64,000 nucleotides of DNA from Lucifuga dentata (GCA_014773175.1 VXCM01000801.1:1-64000); one strand, 5' to 3'; shown: positions 11,537-22,790, counted from the stretch's first letter. Translations and numbers: made by a program. The notes: a model not told the origin generated them from the sequence alone.

Positions 11537-11540
11537 TTCC

Positions 11541-11880
11541 AGTTTAATTCCTGTTGAGTTAAATAAATGCCTGATATATCAAATGTGATACAAAAAAAAG
11601 ATGTATGCAAAATAATTTCAGATTTATTTTTGTTTGTTGAGTTAAATAAATACCTGATGTATCAAATGTGATACAAAAAAATTATATATGCAAAAAAAAA
11701 AAAAAAAAAAAAAAAAAATTCAGATGTTTTTTGGGAGTTTGTTAAAGGGTTCAATAAAGAAACAAATTACAATAAATTACAATGTATCAAATGTGATACA
11801 AAAAAATGATATATGCAAAAAAATCAGATTGTTTTTGAAGTTTGTTAAAGGGCTCAATAAAGAAATAAACTGCAAAAAAT
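11541..11880 (+). repeat. Diverged tandem array, three units, with a repeated hairpin
   Basis: Three units each contain a TATCAAATGTGATACA core (at about 11577, 11660 and 11786) followed by a run of A, (A)TATATGCAAAA and a T-rich segment. Units 2 and 3 then share GTTTGTTAAAGGG(T/C)TCAATAAAGAAA. In units 2 and 3 the core is TGTATCA-AATG-TGATACA, a perfect 7-bp stem with a 4-nt loop. Unit 2 has an expanded A tract (about 25 A near 11692-11716). The open frame over units 2-3 (lysine run first) is an artefact. Confidence 0.8.
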
Positions 11881-12173
11881 GTTTTTTGATTTTTTGATAA
11901 TTTTTCTGATAATTATTTCATGGGTCAGGCGTTGCAGGGGATAAAGCTACTAACTAACATAAATTTGAGGAAAAATAACAAAAAGAATAATACATCTCCT
12001 TTAAATGTTTCAGTAATTTTGGATAACAGGTTTCTGTGTGAGTTGGTTTCTTGATAGAGTCAGTCAGCTTCAATTTATTGATGTTATGAAGAATCAGTGA
12101 GAGGACAATAAAACGGGAAACTCTTTAAAGCAGCATTTACTCTTGAACTCACTACAGATTCTTTCTTGGGCCA

Positions 12174-12195
12174 GTGTGTGTGTGTGTGTGTGTGT
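12174..12195. repeat. (GT)n microsatellite
   Basis: About ten GT units. The 115-codon plus frame beginning inside it (12174-12521) has no domain and opens in the repeat, so I do not treat it as a gene. Confidence 0.9.
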
Positions 12196-12199
12196 ACTT

Positions 12200-13670
12200 T
12201 GTGGCTCTCAGAGCTCTGATGTTGTCAACCATCCCGTTTAAGTTACTTAACATGCTCGGGTCACTGAGAACATGTCAGCCGAGTTACTTTTTACTTTCAC
12301 CCCTGGAGGACATGTTGTGCCTTCAAAATGAATTTTTCTGTAGACACACTGATTTGCTACAGCAGTTCATGTTTGCAGAACACGGTGGATCCTCAGCGTC
12401 CACGTCAAGGTTTAAAGTGATCAGTCTTTCAAACTATATCTTGAATAAACTAAATCTGTTCTCAATAAACGTACGCTTCATAAAGCAAAGCATATTGTTA
12501 TTGAAGCGAGCCATGCATTAAGCTCTGGAAACATTGTTGTCAGCATGTTATTCTTTTCTACTGTTGATCCCTCTGCGTGATTTCTGCTGCATTCCTGAAG
12601 GAAGTCATTAGCAAACAGCTGGGCGGAGCGGCTCTGTGAACATCCGCGTAGAAACAATAAAACTAATCAGAGTCTCATTGATTGTCCCTGGATGTGGTTT
12701 TGAGCAGCAGATTTCACAGGAACAAAGTTCTCCTATGATCTGATGACTCTGAAATAGGAAAATGCTTCACCAAAAAAACAATTTGCCTGCTATGTTTCAT
12801 CGCTAGCCTCTCTCCAAATATTGAACACCTAATTAACAAGTCTGTATTTATGTGTAATAACTCCTGCAAACTCCTAAAAGATTTTTTTTTCATTGCAACT
12901 TCAAACAAGGCCTTGGGAGAACAATGACCCTCTGCTGTGCCTTCAAACAGCTACACACATGAACTTACGCTGCTAAAACATTGTCTTTAGCAGCTTTTAA
13001 AGCTTCAAATAGACTGTTTTGCTTGAAAAACAGGAGACAGCACATAAATGAACGTTGCTATAATGCCTAATAATGATTCCCTGCAGCCACTTTCACTTTG
13101 TGTCTGAGGTCTCCTGAGAAAAGTTGCGTTGTAATCTCCACCTGGTGCTGCGGCCTCAGAATACTGAATGGAAACGTCTCGTGTCTGCTCTGAGGTTTAC
13201 GGCTCTGGGTCTCAGCTGTGGGAGTCACAGAGGTCATGTTTGTGTGGATATCAACAGGATTTATGGCACAATAGCAGTCGAGTCTTCCGTTTTGATCCAC
13301 ATTGTGTGACACAGGGTGTGTGTTGAATTTGTCTCTGTCAGGCTCCCTGCTGCTTTTTGTCAAGCCTCGTTAACAGCGTGGGAAGTTATTTTTAGCAGTG
13401 AAGAAAATGAAAAGGTAATTTAGTGTTTATTGTTTTTTCAGTATGGTGAATCATCTGTCAAAGACGGCCATTAACGAGACTGCTGCATCACTCCCATGGG
13501 CATCGTACTTCTAGAAGTACTGAGAAGAAATGCAGTTGAAATATGAACTCTCACTGTGAATGTATTCAAAGCAGCAGGTGTTAACTGTGTTTCTGTGAAG
13601 CAATAATGCAATCTGACAATATGTGACGTAATAATGAACAACTGTAAACCCAGTCCAAATATTTTTAATA
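12200..13670. other. Unassigned sequence
   Basis: No gene or recognised transposon. A perfect 16-bp palindrome GTACTTCTAGAAGTAC lies at 13505-13520. Frames at 13067-13363 on both strands look random. Confidence 0.55.
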
Positions 13671-13672
13671 AT

Positions 13673-13740
13673 CAGTGGTGGAAAAAAAAATATTCAAATG
13701 CATTTAGCATCTATAAGTCTACTTAAAATGGACACAGATG
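13673..13740 (+). mobile_element. Possible 'AAGTAAAAGTAC' MITE end
   Basis: CAGTGGTGGAAAAAAAAATA then TTCAAATGCATTTAG resembles the opening of this family (compare 36151 and 43186), but similarity fades quickly. Confidence 0.35.
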
Positions 13741-14358
13741 CTATATAGATTTCCCTTTCCATTTATCCTCTGTTTGCATCCTTCCACTCCTATCCAAACC
13801 TGTGTATTGGCTGTTTTGATACACCACCCTTATCACAGGCATTGGTGAAAACCACGGTTTGTTTGGGGATGGAGTATATTTGGCTCTGGGTCTCATCTTT
13901 CAATCTGTGAAAGACCGTCATGGTCACCGCAAAGGAATGCTTGTTGATTTGGAGGCCAGGAAAACCTGCAGAGATATGAGCATTAACGCAGTCCTGGTAT
14001 TATATCAGGTTCCTCAGCCCCTGATGAAGAGATAGCTAATCTTAATACTTCATGGTTAAAAGTGTAATGTTTTTCATCAACATTTGAAGTGATGGATTTG
14101 TTGTAAGTACAGATAGAATTTCATCCCTTAAAGGACCATACCGGTCATTTTGCATGTTTGAGCCTAATATATTCATTTTTCATACACATAGCGTTAATGA
14201 CAATCATTTCCCAAAGCTGGAACGTTGAATTAAAAAATGTTTCCTACCTTCCAGACTGCCATTGGTTTCAGTTCATTCTGGTACACTATTAAAATCAACT
14301 TGTTGATACTTGAAACTTTCTTGGGATAGGTAATCCATCATCGCTAATAAGACATGTA

Positions 14359-14662
14359 TAGGCAGTCCCCGGATTACGAATGAGTTCCATTCCTACAGCT
14401 GTCATTAAGTCAGATTTATAGGTAAGTCGGAACAGTTACGTAAGGTGCTTATCTAGCATATATATTTTACCTTTCTACGCATAAGAAACACTTCCAGATA
14501 TACTAGAACATCTTAAACATAATAATACCACTGAACCGCTGACAACACACGTTTTGACAAAGTAGTGTGCCGTTTGTTATTACAAAAGATTGTATGTAAC
14601 TCGAATTTTTAATTTAATAGGCTTTATGACGGTCAGTTCATAAGTACGGATTGTTCTGCCTG
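14359..14662. mobile_element. TA-flanked element nested in MITE copy A
   Basis: The left end is TAGGCAGTCCCCGGATTACG and the right end, reverse-complemented, CAGGCAGAACAATCCGTACT. These are short imperfect terminal repeats with subterminal TAAGTC/ACTTA words. TA occurs on both sides (14357-14358 and 14663-14664). The related copy C reads straight through ATGTGTATTCAGG at about 17087-17099, giving the empty site with a single TA. The TA duplication and ends suggest the Tc1/mariner-pogo superfamily. No coding frame remains. Confidence 0.75.
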
Positions 14663-14669
14663 TATTCAC

Positions 14670-14694
14670 TTTTTTTTTTTTTTTTTTTTTTTTN
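14670..14694. repeat. Poly-T run ending in assembly 'n'
   Basis: About 24 T then n at 14694. Compared with copy C, about 60 bases of the MITE (around 17095-17160) are missing here, so the join may have dropped sequence. Confidence 0.8.
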
Positions 14695-15228
14695 GGGGAA
14701 TATAGTCCCAAAAGAAGACCTGCATTTATCGAAAAATTTAAACGACTGTGACTTCATAATGCTGCTTAACTATTAACAGGCAAAATATAAATTTTTAAGG
14801 TGGATGTATTGCTTGAATATTTGATTTTGAAAGATTAAGAGATTTTGCAAAATATCAGGAAAGATGAAATATGGTTTTATCCTTTGAGAAATGATTGTCA
14901 GTAATGTAACATGCATGAAAATTGAATATAGGCTTAAACATGCAAAATATCTGGTATGGTCCTTTAAAAATTTTTTATGGGAATATAATGTATACACATT
15001 TACTTCATACTGTATTAGGGTTCATGTTAATGCCACTGAGCCCTGCAGTGATTTACGCCAAAGCCCTCGGCCCTGTTATTGTACGTGCAGGTAAGCGTTT
15101 TTCAGGTGGATAATCTGTCCAGGTGTGCAGAGTATTTGTCACAGTGAGGGAGCATGTAAAGACTCCATTTACAGAAATACCTGCAGATCTGAATGTCATA
15201 AATGACCCACATCATGGACATGGTTTAC

Positions 15229-15270
15229 TGTGTGTGTGTGTGAGTGTGTATGCGTGTGTGTATGTGTATA
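15229..15270. repeat. (TG)n microsatellite, interrupted
   Basis: TG repeats broken by AG and ATG or GCG units. Confidence 0.9.
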
Positions 15271-15337
15271 AAGCAAATATTTGGGAAACTCCAGTGCTTG
15301 TATGTTGAGGAGAGATTAAGCAAAATGAACAAGAACA

Positions 15338-15895
15338 AAATAAAAGAAAGAAGGAAGGAAGGAATGAAGAAAGGAAAGAAGGAAGGAAGGAGGGAGGGAA
15401 AGAAAAGGCATGCAGAGCTTTAAAAAGGAAAGAAGGAAAAAGGAGACAATGAAGGAAGGCTGGAAGGAAGGAAAGATATATATATGTTTGTGGATTTGCA
15501 TGCAGAAATAATGAAATGAAAAGATACAGGGAAAAGAAGGAAGAAAGGGAAAAAAGGAGGGACAGATAGGGACAGAAAGGGAAGCTGGAAAAGGTGGAAA
15601 GGACAGAGAAGGAAAGATGGAAAGAATGAAGAAAGGAGGAAAGAAGGGGAAAGAAAGAAGGAAAGGGCAAAAGGAAAAGAAGGAAACAGAAAGGGGGAAA
15701 AGAAGAAAGAAAAGGACAAAAGGAAGGAAGGAAATATGGAAAGAAAGGGCAGAAGGAAACAAACAAAAGATAGTAAGATAGGAAAGAAAGAAAGAAAATA
15801 GGGAAAGAATATGGAAAAAAGGAAGGAAAGTGGAACAGAAATGGATAAATGAAAGAAGAAAATGCCAGATGGAAGTTAAGAAGGAAGGCAAGATG
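15338..15895 (+). repeat. Long purine-rich (GGAA/GAAA) tract
   Basis: The plus strand is almost all A and G over some 550 bp, built from degenerate GGAA, GAAA and GGAAA words. Brief mixed interruptions occur near 15405-15420 and 15473-15525, the latter with ATATATAT. It has no single fixed period. The long minus-strand frames (235, 213 and 99 codons of F, S, L and P) exist only because the strand lacks stop codons, and they are not proteins. Confidence 0.9.
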
Positions 15896-16865
15896 GATGT
15901 ATATGGACTTGAGAGCCAAATGAAAGCATGAAGGAGAGATGAGTCATTAGAAGCCATCAGAGAAAGTCAGGACAGAAATCAAATGCCGCTCTGCTGTTTA
16001 CAGGCAGGCAGCAGGAATGTGGAGAATGTCTGCTGTCTGAGTGAAACGTGCTCATAAAATGTGTCCCAGGCAGCTTTTCAAACAGGCTTCATTTCAGGAA
16101 AGGGATGCTGGGAATCCCCATCCCCCCATATCCCTTTACAGATTAAACGAAACCAAATATCCATCGCAGGCATGAGACGGGGATCAAAATGTGGCCATAC
16201 GCACTTAAATCTGACAGCATGCAACAGAAAAATAGCAACTTCAGCAAATACGTTACTGATAAACTGTCACTTTTAACACGAGCGGCGTAATGTGAGAGGA
16301 TCAAATAATAAACCTTATCGCACAATTCTACACTGCAAAAAATCCCCCACGAGACATGAGCAAAATATTCTGGAATCGAGTGACTTTTGGCTATATTATT
16401 TGTCTTGTAATTCAGTTCATTTTTAAGATTTAAAATGTTTCTGTAAACAGCAAATGAATGAAAATAGCAGAACAGTTTTATTGACCTTGTTTGTTTTTTA
16501 ATGAGTCATTCTCATGGATCAAAAATGAATCATGTCTTAAGGAAGAATTTTCCAAAATCAAATGGAATTTTTTTTATAATTTCTTAAAGGCTTTTAAAAT
16601 AAGTTCAGTCTGAGGTTAATCAGTGACAGAAAATCAGACTTTGCCTCAATGCTACTCACTCCATTCAATTTAAAGGACCATACTGGTAGTTTTGCATAAT
16701 TGCGCACAGTAAATACTAGCCAGATACATGTTACGTTACGACTAACTGTTTTCCAAGCTAACTGCAGTGGTAAATTTTCAAATTGTTCATCCTCGCTTCT
16801 ACTAGACTGCCATTAGTTTCAGTTCATCCCATTACCCTATAAAAATCAATTTGTAGAGTCTTTAA

Positions 16866-17435
16866 AGGACCATACCACCAATTTTGCATATTTGAGCATA
16901 ATATATTCAGTTTTCATATTGTAAGTTTGTTGACAATCATTTTCCAAAGCATACTACAGGAACAGTGAATTTGTTTTCCTACCTTCCAGACCATCATTGG
17001 TTTCAGTTCATTCTAGTATGCTATTAAAATCAACTTGTTGATACTTGAAAATATTCTTGGGATAGGTAATCCATCATCACGAACAAGATGTGTATTCAGG
17101 TTTTTTCAAAGTTTCATAAGTTTTGCATTTAAGCTCAATAAAAAGCGTGGAGTGAATGTCTCCACTGCGGAATATAGTCCCAAAAGAAGACCTGCTTGAA
17201 TATATTTAATATATCACTTGAATATTTGATTCTGAAAGATTAAGAGATTTTGCAAAATATCAGGAAAGCTGAAATATGNCTTGAATATTTGATTCTGAAA
17301 GATTAAGAGATTTTGCAAAATATCAGGAAAGCTGAAATATGGTTTCATCCTTTGAAAAATGATTGTCAGTAACCTTAAGTGTATGAAAAATTGAATATAT
17401 TAGGCTCAAACATGCAAAAAGGGTGGTATGGTCCT
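16866..17435. mobile_element. MITE family 1, complete copy C, nested in copy B
   Basis: The ends are AGGACCATACCACC and, as complement at the right, GGTGGTATGGTCCT, both bordered by TTAA (16862-16865 and 17436-17439) within TTTAAA. The inverted similarity extends about 90 bp inward. A 62-bp duplication around the n at 17279 is an assembly artefact, so the true length is about 507 bp. No open frame of note. Confidence 0.8.
17217..17341. other. Assembly join: 62-bp exact duplication around 'n' (17279)
   Basis: 17217-17278 and 17280-17341 are identical and separated by one n. This is an unmerged contig overlap, not a tandem repeat. Confidence 0.95.
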
Positions 17436-17588
17436 TTAAACATGCTCGAGATAGGCAATCCATAGCAAACAGCATGTTATTATTTTTTTTTTGTCAAAGT
17501 TAAAATGCCAGTTTTTATCATCAGAGAACATTTAGTTTGGTCTCCAGTCTGTTTTCATGTTTCCAGATCTTCATGTATAAATCCTGGA

Positions 17589-17591
<3 letters not shown>

Positions 17592-17620
<29 letters not shown>
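17592..17620. repeat. (CAAA)n with A run
   Basis: Four to five CAAA units ending in about ten A. Confidence 0.9.
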
Positions 17621-17621
<1 letters not shown>

Positions 17622-17797
17622 TCTCCAAATCTAGAATCCTGACCTGAAATCTTTAATGACATATATACTGTAGCTCAAATGATGAATCAAATGGTGCAAA
17701 ATCAGCGTTCAGAGGTTTCTGCTGTGAAAGCTGAGGAATGAATGTATGGTGACACATGTAGCAATGCAACCCGTCATGTTGGTGGGGGGGTGCTTTG

Positions 17798-17810
17798 CCA
17801 GCAGGGGGTG
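17798..17810 (+). promoter_or_regulatory. Weak CTCF-like core
   Basis: CCAGCAGGGGGTG resembles the vertebrate CTCF core but has T where C is usual. A single short match gives low confidence. Confidence 0.2.
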
Positions 17811-18034
17811 GGACGTCTCTTGTGTCTTTCTGCTCATAGCAAACTGAACTCAGTGAACCCAAACGTAGCTCAGATCTACTGTCCCTCATTTGTTCAGAAT
17901 CAACCTCCCTGAAATACCTTGTGCTAGGAGCCGGTAATGGTGGCCCCTCGTCCTCACCAACACACCATGTTGTCTTTGTTTTCCAAGAGAAGTTGGACTC
18001 TTTCACCTCTTTTTTTTTTAAATGTAGCAACTGG

Positions 18035-19740
18035 CATCCGTGTGGCTGAAAACAGTCATAGTGATGGTTGGAACATTAAATCAGCCAAACGATGTTGATG
18101 CGAGCAGATCCTCAAACTGTTTAGAGTCTGGCTTGGCTTAATTTTCCACATAGTTTCCCTTGTACAATGAGTATATGAAGCACATTTTTACCTCAAGAAA
18201 ACTTGGAATAGATGCTGCTGTTCTTCTCTACTTCTGACAGACTCGATAGTTGATGAAAGCTTTTCATTTGGAACACAGATGTATTTTATGTTTCTAGCAG
18301 CAGTAGCAGTGCTTTGAAATAAACATCACGACAGGAGCTGGATAATTTGCACGAGCCATGATTTACCGCAGTGGCTTAAATGAAAAAGAAAAGAGCTCCA
18401 CTGACATCTAGTCACACTTCATCTACAACAAAAAATAAGAGTCAAAGGAATTTGACGTCACAGTGCTGGACACGATGTTTGGCAGAGTAATGAGAGCACA
18501 GCCAGCACAGCAATGGGCCTCCAGACCCAAAATGATGCCAAAAATGAGGGAAAAAAAATGCATTAATGTTATTCTCACTTCTGGGAAAGAGAAAATTATT
18601 GTAGCAGAGGTTCAAGAAATGAATTATTAAATCAAATTCTCACTGAAAGATTGAAAAATGAATCTTGACTGATGGCGCAAAGTCGAACTGAGAAAAGAGC
18701 AACACGTACCATCATTTATTGCTATTTCTGCTACCGACGAGACAAGCAATGACTAATTTAAAATGCAGATGTCATTTAAATGCATTCTGTATTTTAATTG
18801 GGCGTGATCCCTACAATGTTCCTTTTTCTTTTTTTAAGCTTTTTGTTCCGTGCACCCTGCCCATATGAGCACGCGGTCACGTTGCCAGTCTTGTGACTTG
18901 GGATTTTGCTCCACGTAGAAACGCATTTTGCACAGTTAATTTAGCAGCAATTGGAACAGAATTAGCGTTGCACCCATGTTATTTATCTGATTCATGGTGG
19001 TTCTCAGGGGACTTACGTTAGCCTGAGAAAGTGAGCTGAGGATGCACATTTGCTCTACTTGTTGCCACGATAATAGCAAGCCGTTCGTGAAAGATTGGAA
19101 ACAGGACAGGAAGGAGGAATGGGAAGGAAAGGAGAGAAAATCAGAGAGCGAAAGGGAGATGGAGAAAGTGAGAGGAGAGTGTTTCGTTGATGACTCTATT
19201 GGTGGTATGCATGAGTAGAAACTGGATCAAAGGTCATCAGACGTCCTGAGACCAGAGCCTAAATATTAACCTGCCAGGAATCTGTTTTCAGCGTGTTTCT
19301 GCAGAATTCTGAAGATTTCTCCAATAATCACGTATAGTGGATCTGCATTAGTGAATCCACAGAGCCAATGATTAGTTTCATTCAGCTTAACCATAGATTT
19401 GTTCATGTGTGTGTGGCTGTAGCTACAGTATAGCTGCTCTGTTTGGCTGCTTTTGTTTAATCCACGCTTTGTGTAGAAGAATTGATAAAGACAAACACTA
19501 ATTTTCAAGACTAGAAATGTGTGTTCGCTTGTGAAATTTTAACACAATTATTAGCTTATTTAATCCCACTTTTGCTTTTTTTTATTTTGACTTTTTACTG
19601 TAAAAACCACAATCCATTTTCATTTCCGTAATAAACCAGATCTAACACAACATGTGCCGACTTCTGCTAGTTTTCTGCTTGTCTCAGCTGGAGGTAGTTT
19701 CACTGCTATGAATGATTTACTCAGAAATTCCCTCTGATAT
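18035..19740. other. Unassigned sequence
   Basis: No gene or recognised repeat. It includes a purine-rich patch at about 19095-19180 and an A/T-rich stretch with homeodomain-like words at 18745-18800 that could be conserved non-coding DNA. Confidence 0.5.
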
Positions 19741-19741
19741 C

Positions 19742-19762
19742 ACGTTTAAAGAGCTCTGAGAC

Positions 19763-19805
<43 letters not shown>

Positions 19806-19856
19806 NACGTTTAAAGAGCTCTGAGACCAAACACACACACACACACACACACACAC
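19742..19856. repeat. (CA)n duplicated around assembly 'n' (19806)
   Basis: ACGTTTAAAGAGCTCTGAGA then CCAAA and a CA run occurs twice, at 19742 and 19807, with n between. Only one locus is likely. The CA length is unreliable. Confidence 0.9.
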
Positions 19857-20025
19857 AAAACCCCCCCCACAAAAAACACAGCTGAGGCTTTGCTGTCACA
19901 GTCTGTAGTTCAGAGCTATGTAAGCACTTCTTACCAAAAGTTTCTAACTAAATAAGGAACTACTATACCTGGAGCCTAGAAGCTACATGGTACAGTAAGG
20001 TCCTTGCTCGTGTTCGCACTGTGGT

Positions 20026-20130
20026 TTAAAGGAGCAAACCAGTGCTTTTGCATGTTTGAACCCAATATATATATAAGCTGCATACACATTACGTTAATGC
20101 CAAACATTTTCCCAAAAAAGGGTAAAACTT
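20026..20130 (+). mobile_element. MITE family 1 left-end fragment (copy D)
   Basis: TTAAAGGAGCAAACCAGTGC then TTTTGCATGTTTGAACCCAA and CATACACATTACGTTAATG matches the complement of the family right ends at 43977 and 50144. The rest of the element is unrecognisable; A/T-rich sequence with short repeats (TTTACCACATTTT twice, 20270-20305) follows. Confidence 0.65.
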
Positions 20131-20309
20131 TTGAAACATTTGCTAAAAGTCTCATAAGATCTGATATTTGATACATTCAACAAACATTTCCTATATATGT
20201 TAAATATATACATATATAATATGTATGTACAGTACAGTATGTTAAATATCTAAAAAACAAACAAACAAATTTACCACATTTTACCACAAGATTTACCACA
20301 TTTTAAAAA

Positions 20310-21200
20310 CTTTGCTAAATGTACATGGTATGGTACATTATTTATCAAATTTTTAAATTTGCTAATTTTACATTCTTTGTAAATATTCAAACTACAAATT
20401 CGGTGTCAAAATGTGGGATTTTTTGTACCATTTAGCACAAAAATAAAGAAAATTGCGACTGAAAAAATCATTTTTAATGTCACATTTGGCTTCCCGTACA
20501 ACTGCACCATGTTTTTCTAAAATTTAGTATTTATGTATGATTCCATTAGGCTGGTTTAGGTCTTTATGTTTATTTTGTATCTTTCATTTCTCATTTTGCC
20601 TTTGACTTCCAGGATTTTGGGAATAACTGACTCAGTCAAGCCAGTTTGAGTCTCCAAATCTCAGATCAGACTGCAGCTACTGCTCATTCTAGATCAATGT
20701 AATGTCAACTACACACAGTGCAGAGGCCATGCTGCCTTTCGTACACTCACCACTAATGATAGTGGAGCTTCCCACTGTTATAATTTAGTTTGCATTAAAA
20801 TTACGGCTTGCGTGCTGCTACAGCATTGGATTTTCGGCTTTAATTCGCTCCAGGGAGCAATGGGAAACCACAAGTTCTGTGAGAATGTTATATGCAAACA
20901 TATCAATTTGAGATTAAATATAAATATTTGGATATGACTTTCTCTTTTATTTTTCGCTTAATTTTCAGGTTTGGGATATATAATTTTCCATTAAAGTTGT
21001 CAGTCACAGAATATCGGCTGCAGTAAATGTTTGTGTCTAAACTGATTTTGGTCGCATTGCTTGAAGCTGAATACCAAACTGAGGCACATTTTTTCTATGA
21101 GCAGACCTCCTTCAAGGACTCCTGTGGACTCTGTGACCAACTATGTTATGGAAAAAGAACCTTAAAGAATCTAAGTGTTTCCCATAACTATAATAGCGGG
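20310..21200. other. Unassigned AT-rich sequence
   Basis: No gene, RNA or recognised repeat seen. Confidence 0.6.
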
Positions 21201-21206
21201 ACACAT

Positions 21207-21749
21207 TTTAAAGGGGACATATTGTGCTTTTTGTTATTCTGTAAGTTCTATAGTGTAATATAGTGGGGAGTTTGTGCTGAACATTGTCAAAGTTGTTAAA
21301 CTTGAGGTTCATGCTAAAAGAAATGGATCCAGTAAGACACCCATTGATCCCGAGCTGCTCTGAATGCTTTGTTTTTAATAGTCTTTTATTTCTGTAACAT
21401 GTTCACATCAGCATGTGACACATTTGAATTTACCTGCCTACACAGCAGGTTAAACATGCCCATGAAGTACAAGGCTATGGAGTGAACCTTTAGCCAGCAT
21501 CCGTGTTTCGCAGTGATGGGTGCTACCATTCATGCCTGATGCAGCTGACCAATCAGAACAGAGCAGGCTTTCAGGAGACAGGCTTTCAACAGACAGCGCC
21601 TAAAGGGCCTGTTTTCACTCAGTGCGCATAGTAGTGCTGTGGCAATAGAGAGCAAAGTGCATCAATGTTTTGTTTTTTTGTTTGTTTGTTTGCTTCACTC
21701 CAAAGGTTTCAAAATGACTGAAAGTAAAACATGAAAATCTGTATAATTT
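21207..21749 (-). mobile_element. MITE family 2, near full-length copy (reverse)
   Basis: The plus-strand left end TTTTAAAGGGGACATATTGT and the minus-strand end ATTATACAGATTTTCATG both match family termini. The interior, in reverse, carries GATTGGTCAGCTGCATCAGG, GAGTGAAAACAGGCCCTTTA and CATTGATGCACTTTG, in the same order as 28540-28950. At about 540 bp it is the longest copy in the window. A (TTTG)n run at 21675-21693 lies inside. No coding capacity. Confidence 0.7.
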
Positions 21750-21759
21750 TATATACTTG

Positions 21760-22740
21760 TTTATGATATACAGTAGATTCCATCTACCTGTGGTGTTTTA
21801 GTATTTATACTGCATTAGGTGGGAAAAAAAAATCTCAGCAAGAAGTTGCATAATTTTTGCTGAGCTCAAAATCCAAAACCCATTTAACAAGACTCTTAAA
21901 CTCTATGATCATTCCATCATTTTTACACTAAATATACCAAAGAGACTAGATGGACCATCTGGCATTGAGTCCATATCATTCATATGGTACTTGATGAGAT
22001 TATTTTTATTGCAGATAAAAAAAATAATAAAAATAAAATAAGATTTAACCATCTCAAAACAAGATCTTGCCACTTTTTTGAATCCCTGTTTTTGCAGCAT
22101 ATCTTTAATTCCTGCAGAAATGGCAGTGGGTGACTGTTTGTCAGTAGATCAGAGGCAGTGAGCGAGTCAGGGGAAACATGGTTGATGTGGCTGATACCGT
22201 GCCGTCAGCCTATTTGCAGCTTGTTCTCAATAACAGGAAGCCAGGAGAAATGAGTTCTCCCATAATTATGTCAGGCTTGTTTTTCCCTCCCTCCACATAC
22301 AGTATTCTGGGGCAAACTAGCACCAACGTCAAAGGCTGGAATGCTGAATCTTGATCTTATATCAGATGGGGCCTACAGAGAGCAGCAGTGCAAATTCAAT
22401 TTTCATTTCATAAACCTAATACCACTTCATATGTGGAGCCATGTTATGTTTATCTGCTTATTATTGCAGAGAGCTGGACTGCACAAAGATAGATCAAGGC
22501 AGACAATGATGGATATGCTGTGTGACAGCACTGAAAAATATTGTTGAAGAGTTGAGGGATACTTTTGAACAAACAAGGGCTGAAATCCTCACACAAGTAA
22601 AGCTATGTTTAGAGGGTGCCACATTGGCAGGCAAAACTGTGGGAAAAACTGGAAATATACAGAAATGTGCAGAAAGTAGGTATAATTTAAATGCTTGGTT
22701 TTTCTATGTGTTTTCATACAGCTGCAGTCAGGGAGGATCC
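21760..22740. other. Unassigned sequence
   Basis: An 86-codon frame (22522-22782) contains a 35-residue hydrophilic, helix-like start but no known domain and no splice support. I do not call it a gene. Confidence 0.5.
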
Positions 22741-22747
22741 GCTATCA

Positions 22748-22790
22748 GTGGTTCCCAAACTTACCATGGCACCCCGTCATGATGAAACAA
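22748..22790 (+). mobile_element. hAT-like terminal fragment
   Basis: TCAGTGGTTCCCAAACTTAC then CATGGCACCCC is the typical opening of a widespread hAT-type MITE (CAGTGGTTCCCAAACTT). I cannot find the other end. Confidence 0.5.

Larger units (their letters stand above)
14132..14963. mobile_element. MITE family 1 ('AGGACCATACC'), complete copy A
   Basis: The left end is TTAA-AGGACCATACCGGTC and the right end CTGGTATGGTCCT-TTAA. Beyond the terminal 13-14 bases the inverted similarity continues for roughly 90 bp (GCATGTTTGAGCCTAATATA against its complement near 14925-14945). TTAA stands at both edges (14128-14131 and 14964-14967), consistent with a TTAA target duplication, although TA alone cannot be excluded. 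The interior is collinear with copy C (16866-17435) except for a nested element at 14359-14662 and a poly-T/n join at 14670-14694. No transposase frame is present. Confidence 0.8.
16674..17520. mobile_element. MITE family 1 copy B, split by copy C
   Basis: The left part (16674-16861) begins AGGACCATACTGGTAGTTTT after TTAA and contains CATTAGTTTCAGTTCATCCC and AAAATCAATTTGTAGAGTC. The continuation GAGATAGGCAATCCATAGCA appears only after copy C ends (from 17440). In copy C itself these two pieces are contiguous (AAAATCAACTTGTTGATACT then GGGATAGGTAATCCATCATC). The right terminus of copy B is not recognisable. Confidence 0.7.

Noticed and set aside
12174..12521. 115-codon plus frame
   Set aside because: It opens within a GT microsatellite and shows no domain.
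15212..15957. Open frames of 235, 213 and 99 codons on the minus strand
   Set aside because: They consist of F, S, L and P runs produced by the purine-rich tract, which contains few stop codons on that strand. No start context, domain or normal amino-acid composition.
17217..17341. Possible tandem repeat or CRISPR-like direct repeat
   Set aside because: Two identical 62-bp copies around a single n are an assembly join. Nothing resembling a repeat-spacer array exists in the window.
17653..18030. 125-codon minus-strand frame with mixed composition
   Set aside because: It is one of the longest frames outside simple repeats, but it has no domain I recognise, and frames of this length are expected by chance among six frames of 64 kb.
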